Part shown: positions 60,438 through 64,000 of the stretch, one piece after another
Layout: each line of letters starts with the position of its first letter
How positions within the stretch are numbered: position 1 is the first letter of the stretch
Source: Hahella sp. CCB-MM4
GTDB taxonomy: Bacteria; Pseudomonadota; Gammaproteobacteria; Pseudomonadales; Oleiphilaceae
NCBI RefSeq assembly: GCF_002260525.1
Contig: NZ_MRYI01000001.1
Location: 1-64,000, forward strand
Length of the DNA stretch: 64,000 nt
Direction: 5' to 3'
Made by a program: the position numbers and the translations under genes
The notes under the pieces: model-generated
Databases searched by the model: none
What the model saw: only the letters and a program-made list of their open reading frames with translations
Told to the model about the DNA's origin: nothing

Positions 60438-62186
60438 TCACCCCCTTAACGCACTGGCGCTAAGTGACGGACGCAGTCTGGACTCCAGCAGACGATTGAC
60501 CGCTTGCACTGTTAATGGCTTGTAGAAATAGAACCCCTGCCCGATGAGGCATCCCTGGTCCTTAATTTCCATAACGTGTTGCTCAGTTTCCAATCCTTCG
60601 GCAATGACCTCCAGTTTCAACCCCTCGGCCAGCGAGATGATGGCGCGAGTAATGGCCGGGTCGCAAATGCTCCCTGCCCCTTTTTCCGAGATGAAGCTAC
60701 GATCGATCTTTATACGATCCAGAGGGATTTCCTTCAGGTAGCGCATGGACGAATACCCTGTGCCGAAATCATCGATGGAGATTTTGATGCCCAAATTCCG
60801 TAATGTATTAAACATCTGGAAACTGGCAGTCCCGGATTCAATGAAGACTTCTTCCGTCAACTCAATTTCCAGATCTCCGGCATCAATACCTGAATCGGAT
60901 ATTGTTTGCATGAGGTTGTCGAAGAAACCTCTGTATTTCAGTTGTTTCGGAGAAACATTCACTGACACCGGCACCTTGTATCCCATATCATTCCATTCTG
61001 CCATCTGACGGCAGGCTTCCTCCAATACCCACTCACCCATCGGAATAATCAGACCAGACTTCGTTGCCACCGGAATAAACTCAATCGGTGGTATCACCCC
61101 TCTTTCCGGATGATTCCAGCGTACCAACGCCTCCAAACCGACAATATCATTAGTCTCCAGGTCAATCTGAGGCTGGTAATACAGCTCAAGCTGGGAGCTG
61201 CTGATTGCCTCTTTCAGGCCCCTTTCGATCTCCAGTCCCTGAACCAGGCGCTCCTGCAGGCTTTCAGTAAAAAAGTGAAAATGACCCGGGCCCAGGGCTT
61301 TGGATTCATAGAGAGCCATGTCAGCTTTCTGCATCAATTCGATGCCGATGGAACCGTTGTCCGGATATATGGCCACCCCGATGCTGACTGAAATATCCAG
61401 GGTGGTATTACTGACAGGGGCTGGGCGTCCGACGCCTTCGATGATTTTGGAGACAATTTTCTCCACGTCATGATAGCCCTGGATATCATCCAGAAGGACC
61501 GTAAACTCATCCCCGCCGATACGGGCGACGAAGTCACTTTTTCTGACCAATCGACGCAGACGGTCTCCAACCAGGGTCAGCAGAAGATCCCCCACATGGT
61601 GACCCAGCGTATCGTTAACATCCTTGAAGCGGTCCAGATCCATGAAGATTACCGCCAATCTGCTTTTGTTACGGCCCGCCCTGGCAATCGCAAGTTCCAT
61701 GTGCTCCTCAAAGATGAACCGGTTGCCCAGGCCCGTCAGAGGGTCACGGCGTACCAGTCTGGCGATTTCCAATTCGGCGGTTTTACGCTCGATCGCATGC
61801 CGGATACTTCTATCCAGCATACTTGAGTTGATTTCATCCTTGGGAATGAAATCCGCAGCGCCGGCCTTGATCAACATATCGTCCAGTTCAGCCGCCGTAT
61901 TCCCGGTCATCACAATAATAGGTTTGTCTATATGCGCTTCCTGGGCACGTCTGAGTAGCTCAAACCCGGTTTCGTCACCTAAGAAATAATCCACCAGAAT
62001 GACGTCATATTCGCTATCCATCAGCCTGTTCACCGCCTGATTATAGGCACTGACATGCTCGGTTTCGTATTTCACCCGGACGCTGCTCTTCAAGGCCTGA
62101 TTGATCAGAATAAAGTCCTGGCGGTCGTCCTCTACCACCATCACCTTGATCAGTTTTTTACTCTTGGGAGATGCTTGTATGTCCAT
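60438..62186 (-). CDS. REC-GGDEF-EAL response regulator
   Basis: This 582-residue protein has a receiver domain (VMVVEDDRQDFILINQAL; VILVDYFLGDETGFELLRRA with Asp; FIPKDEIN with Lys), an intact GGDEF domain (VARIGGDEFTVLL, preceded by the RKSD inhibitory site) and an intact EAL domain (VGLEALVRWNHP; ELTEEVFIE; DDFGTGYSSMRYLKEIPLDRI; VIAEGLET). It could make or break c-di-GMP under control of the upstream kinase. Its start overlaps the receiver gene by 29 bases. Confidence 0.96.
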   Translation of the reverse strand: MDIQASPKSKKLIKVMVVEDDRQDFILINQALKSSVRVKYETEHVSAYNQAVNRLMDSEYDVILVDYFLGDETGFELLRRAQEAHIDKPIIVMTGNTAAELDDMLIKAGAADFIPKDEINSSMLDRSIRHAIERKTAELEIARLVRRDPLTGLGNRFIFEEHMELAIARAGRNKSRLAVIFMDLDRFKDVNDTLGHHVGDLLLTLVGDRLRRLVRKSDFVARIGGDEFTVLLDDIQGYHDVEKIVSKIIEGVGRPAPVSNTTLDISVSIGVAIYPDNGSIGIELMQKADMALYESKALGPGHFHFFTESLQERLVQGLEIERGLKEAISSSQLELYYQPQIDLETNDIVGLEALVRWNHPERGVIPPIEFIPVATKSGLIIPMGEWVLEEACRQMAEWNDMGYKVPVSVNVSPKQLKYRGFFDNLMQTISDSGIDAGDLEIELTEEVFIESGTASFQMFNTLRNLGIKISIDDFGTGYSSMRYLKEIPLDRIKIDRSFISEKGAGSICDPAITRAIISLAEGLKLEVIAEGLETEQHVMEIKDQGCLIGQGFYFYKPLTVQAVNRLLESRLRPSLSASALRG

Positions 62187-62628
62187 GAGAATCCCTATTT
62201 AAACTAAACCAATAGCGATAAACCTCACCGATGATTCTTTCCAGGCTGGCAAGATCATCAGGTTTGCAGATGTATGAGTTTGCTCCCAGCTCGTAACTGT
62301 TCATGATGTCTTCACCTGACTCGGAGGTAGAAAACACAATGATTGGCAATGATGCCAGTTTGCTATTGTTTTTAATGTCCCGAAGGCAACTTCGACCATC
62401 TTTCTTCGGCATATTGAGATCAAGAAATACAATGGTTGAATGGCTGAATAACTCAACTTCCTGATCATTCTCTGACAGCAGGTGAAGTGCTTCCATGAGT
62501 TCTTCGCCATCACGGAAACTCTTTACCGTAAAAGGCGTATTTGACCGTTTGACCGCCGTTCGAATCAGCAATAGGTCTTCAGGGTCATCATCCACAACCA
62601 GCAGTTGCGGCAGGTAATCAGAATCCAA
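62158..62628 (-). CDS. Single-domain response regulator (Rcp1-type)
   Basis: The start TTG at 62626-62628 was chosen because AAGGAGGTGGG lies just upstream; a longer frame starting at 62871 would overlap the kinase gene heavily. The ~156-residue receiver has acidic VVDDDPEDLLLIRTAV, phosphoacceptor Asp in TIVFLDLNMPKKDGRSCL and Lys in SYICKPDDLASLERII. It overlaps the kinase stop and the next gene's start, so three genes form one coupled unit. It is the likely first phosphate acceptor of the kinase. Confidence 0.9.
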   Translation of the reverse strand: MDSDYLPQLLVVDDDPEDLLLIRTAVKRSNTPFTVKSFRDGEELMEALHLLSENDQEVELFSHSTIVFLDLNMPKKDGRSCLRDIKNNSKLASLPIIVFSTSESGEDIMNSYELGANSYICKPDDLASLERIIGEVYRYWFSLNRDSHGHTSISQE

Positions 62629-64000
62629 TGCCCACCTCCTTCTGATATATCGGGAGTTCAAAATAGATAGAAGCCCCTTTCCCCGGCGCTCCCTCAGCCC
62701 AAATCGCTCCCTGGTGCCGCTCAACAATCTTGCGGCAGATTGCCAACCCCATACCGGTACCGGAGTATGTATCCCGCCCATGGAGACGCTTGAACACCTC
62801 AAAAATCTGCTCAGAGTAACGAGGGTCGAAACCGATGCCGTTGTCTTTGATACAGATTTGGTAAATATCATCCTGAATGACCGTGCCGTTGATACTCACA
62901 ACAGGCACATTTCCATCGACCTTGTATTTCAGGCTGTTGGCGATAACGTTCTGCATCAATTGCCTGACCTGACTCGTATCGCACTCAATCGTGGCCAGAA
63001 ACCCGGTTTGGATTTCAGCGCCAGATTCATCAATGGCCAACTGCAGGTCTGATAAGACATCCTCCAGGATCTTATTCAAATCCGTTGGCTGAAAGCAGCT
63101 TCCCTTGGAAGTTACCCGGCTGTATGACAGCAAGCTGTCCAGCAACTCCCTCATCCTCTCCGCAGCGCTGACCACATAGCCTGAAAATTCCTGCCCCTCT
63201 GAGGTAAATTCACCGTAATCCTGACTCTGCAGCAACTTGGAAAAGGAGATGATTTTCCTTAACGGTTCCCGCAAATCATGGGAAGCAATAAAAGCAAACT
63301 CCTGTAGTTCCCGATTTGATCTTTCCAGTGCGGAATTCCGACTTTCTATACGCCGTTCATATTCTTTGCGCTCACTGACATCCACCACAGAAGCAACGAT
63401 TTCCTGCCGATCAATACTCCCCACAGGGTTCAAGCCAATTTCCACAGGCACCCGAGTGCCGTCCTGTCGCAGGCCGTAGAGATCCTTTCTCTCTCCCATC
63501 GCCCGGCGTTCCGGGGCATCACAGTAGAGACCACGGTCTTCAACATGTTGTTTGCGTAATTCGGAAGGCACCAGTAACTCGATACTTTTTCCCTCCAGCT
63601 CCTCCGACGCGTAGCGGAAGATGGAAAGAGCCTGTTCGTTGGCCTGAAGCACTTTGCCCTGCCGGTTGATGACGATCATGCCATTCGGAGCACACTCGAA
63701 GATGCTGCGAAAGCGTTGCTGTGCCCGGGTGGCAAGCTCAATCTGGTTTTCCAGTGCCTGCTTGGCAGATTCCAATTCCTGGGTCCGCTCTGCCACCTTA
63801 TGTTCTAACGATAAATAAAGTCTGCGGAGTTCCTGCTCTACTTCTTCCCGTCGGGACATTTCATCTCCCAGAGCCCTGTTGCGCTCTTCCAGTATCGCCA
63901 GGCTCGGCATACTGAGCACCTTGGGAAGCAGTGGCCATACCAGTACCGCTGTTACCAAAGAGACTAACGCGGTAAAACCTTTGACGTAGCCTTCCAGATA
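62618..64000 (-). CDS. Membrane sensor histidine kinase with PAS domain (5' end cut)
   Basis: Reading continues through the right edge (YLEGYVKGFTALVSLVTAVL before the first TTG at 63958), so the N-terminal membrane region is truncated. Seen in order: a membrane helix, a coiled coil (AILEERNRALGDEMSRREEV...), a PAS domain (FRSIFECAPNGMIVINRQGKVLQANEQALSIF), a phosphoacceptor helix (FIASHDLREPLRKIISFSKLL, His) and an HATPase (QNVIANSLKYK; DNGIGFDPRYSEQIFEVFKRLH; GTGMGLAICRKIVERHQG). It is of the type that pairs with Rcp1-like receivers, as encoded next. Confidence 0.95.
   Translation of the reverse strand, partial: YLEGYVKGFTALVSLVTAVLVWPLLPKVLSMPSLAILEERNRALGDEMSRREEVEQELRRLYLSLEHKVAERTQELESAKQALENQIELATRAQQRFRSIFECAPNGMIVINRQGKVLQANEQALSIFRYASEELEGKSIELLVPSELRKQHVEDRGLYCDAPERRAMGERKDLYGLRQDGTRVPVEIGLNPVGSIDRQEIVASVVDVSERKEYERRIESRNSALERSNRELQEFAFIASHDLREPLRKIISFSKLLQSQDYGEFTSEGQEFSGYVVSAAERMRELLDSLLSYSRVTSKGSCFQPTDLNKILEDVLSDLQLAIDESGAEIQTGFLATIECDTSQVRQLMQNVIANSLKYKVDGNVPVVSINGTVIQDDIYQICIKDNGIGFDPRYSEQIFEVFKRLHGRDTYSGTGMGLAICRKIVERHQGAIWAEGAPGKGASIYFELPIYQKEVGIGF

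Noticed and set aside
62629-62871. N-terminal extension of the Rcp1-type receiver
   Set aside because: Would overlap the kinase HATPase region for 240 bases; the TTG at 62628 has a strong Shine-Dalgarno site and yields a normal receiver.

Overview
This 64 kb window looks like the chromosome of a marine-type gammaproteobacterium (Hahella/Oleiphilus/Ketobacter-like; this placement is inference). The hints are a class I PHA synthase with a phasin beside a wax-ester/diacylglycerol acyltransferase, a Baeyer-Villiger-type monooxygenase, many c-di-GMP and two-component proteins, orphan periplasmic solute-binding proteins, and Shine-Dalgarno sites of AGGAG type. No rRNA, tRNA, CRISPR array or intact insertion sequence was seen.

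Region 1 (about 0.3-22.3 kb, all minus strand) is one compact run of 26 genes coding for a flagellar hook-basal body and its export gate. In transcription order: two TPR proteins, fliQ, fliR, flhB, flhA, flgF, flgG, flgA, flgH, flgI, flgB, flgC, fliE, fliF, an unrecognised small gene in the usual fliG position, fliH, fliI, fliJ, a probable fliK-type gene, flgD, flgE, a short fliM-like gene, fliN, fliO, fliP and a third TPR protein. Rod, hook, P- and L-ring and export genes are all here. Full-length fliG, fliL, motAB, flagellin, cap, hook-filament junction and regulatory genes are not. The C-ring parts that are present are reduced, and FlhB has NPEH in place of NPTH. The set is either a second flagellum whose motor and filament genes lie elsewhere, or a flagellum-derived secretion/hook apparatus. 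It is the most interesting system in the window.

Region 2 (about 22.4-34.1 kb) has one orphan solute-binding protein on the plus strand, then a minus-strand surface-glycan locus: fcl and gmd (GDP-L-fucose), a Wzx-like flippase, an SGNH hydrolase, a KpsS-like putative glycosyltransferase, a Wzy/ligase-like membrane protein, and a separately terminated four-gene nonulosonic-acid operon (NeuB-type synthase, HAD phosphatase fused to a cupin, CMP-sugar synthetase, DapA/NanA-family lyase). The 30-35 kb stretch is visibly A+T-richer than what follows, and a ~700 bp gene-free stretch separates the two.

Region 3 (about 34.8-46.2 kb) holds an endonuclease/phosphatase-family protein, a Mut7-C protein, a Wzc-like tyrosine kinase with a Wza-like export protein, a SnoaL-like protein, two more orphan solute-binding proteins, a LigB/DODA-type dioxygenase, a sigma-54 activator with a cysteine-bearing PAS domain, and a GAF-HD-GYP protein. 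Several intergenic gaps carry short perfect tandem repeats at gene 3' ends.

Region 4 (about 46.7-64 kb) has a sulfide/persulfide set (MBL-fold dioxygenase-like protein, a DUF442-SQR fusion, a SulP transporter), storage-lipid genes (WS/DGAT, phasin, PhaC, AraC-type regulator), an amidase, a flavin monooxygenase, and a signalling cluster (membrane histidine kinase cut by the right edge, Rcp1-type receiver, REC-GGDEF-EAL protein, phosphoacceptor-less receiver).
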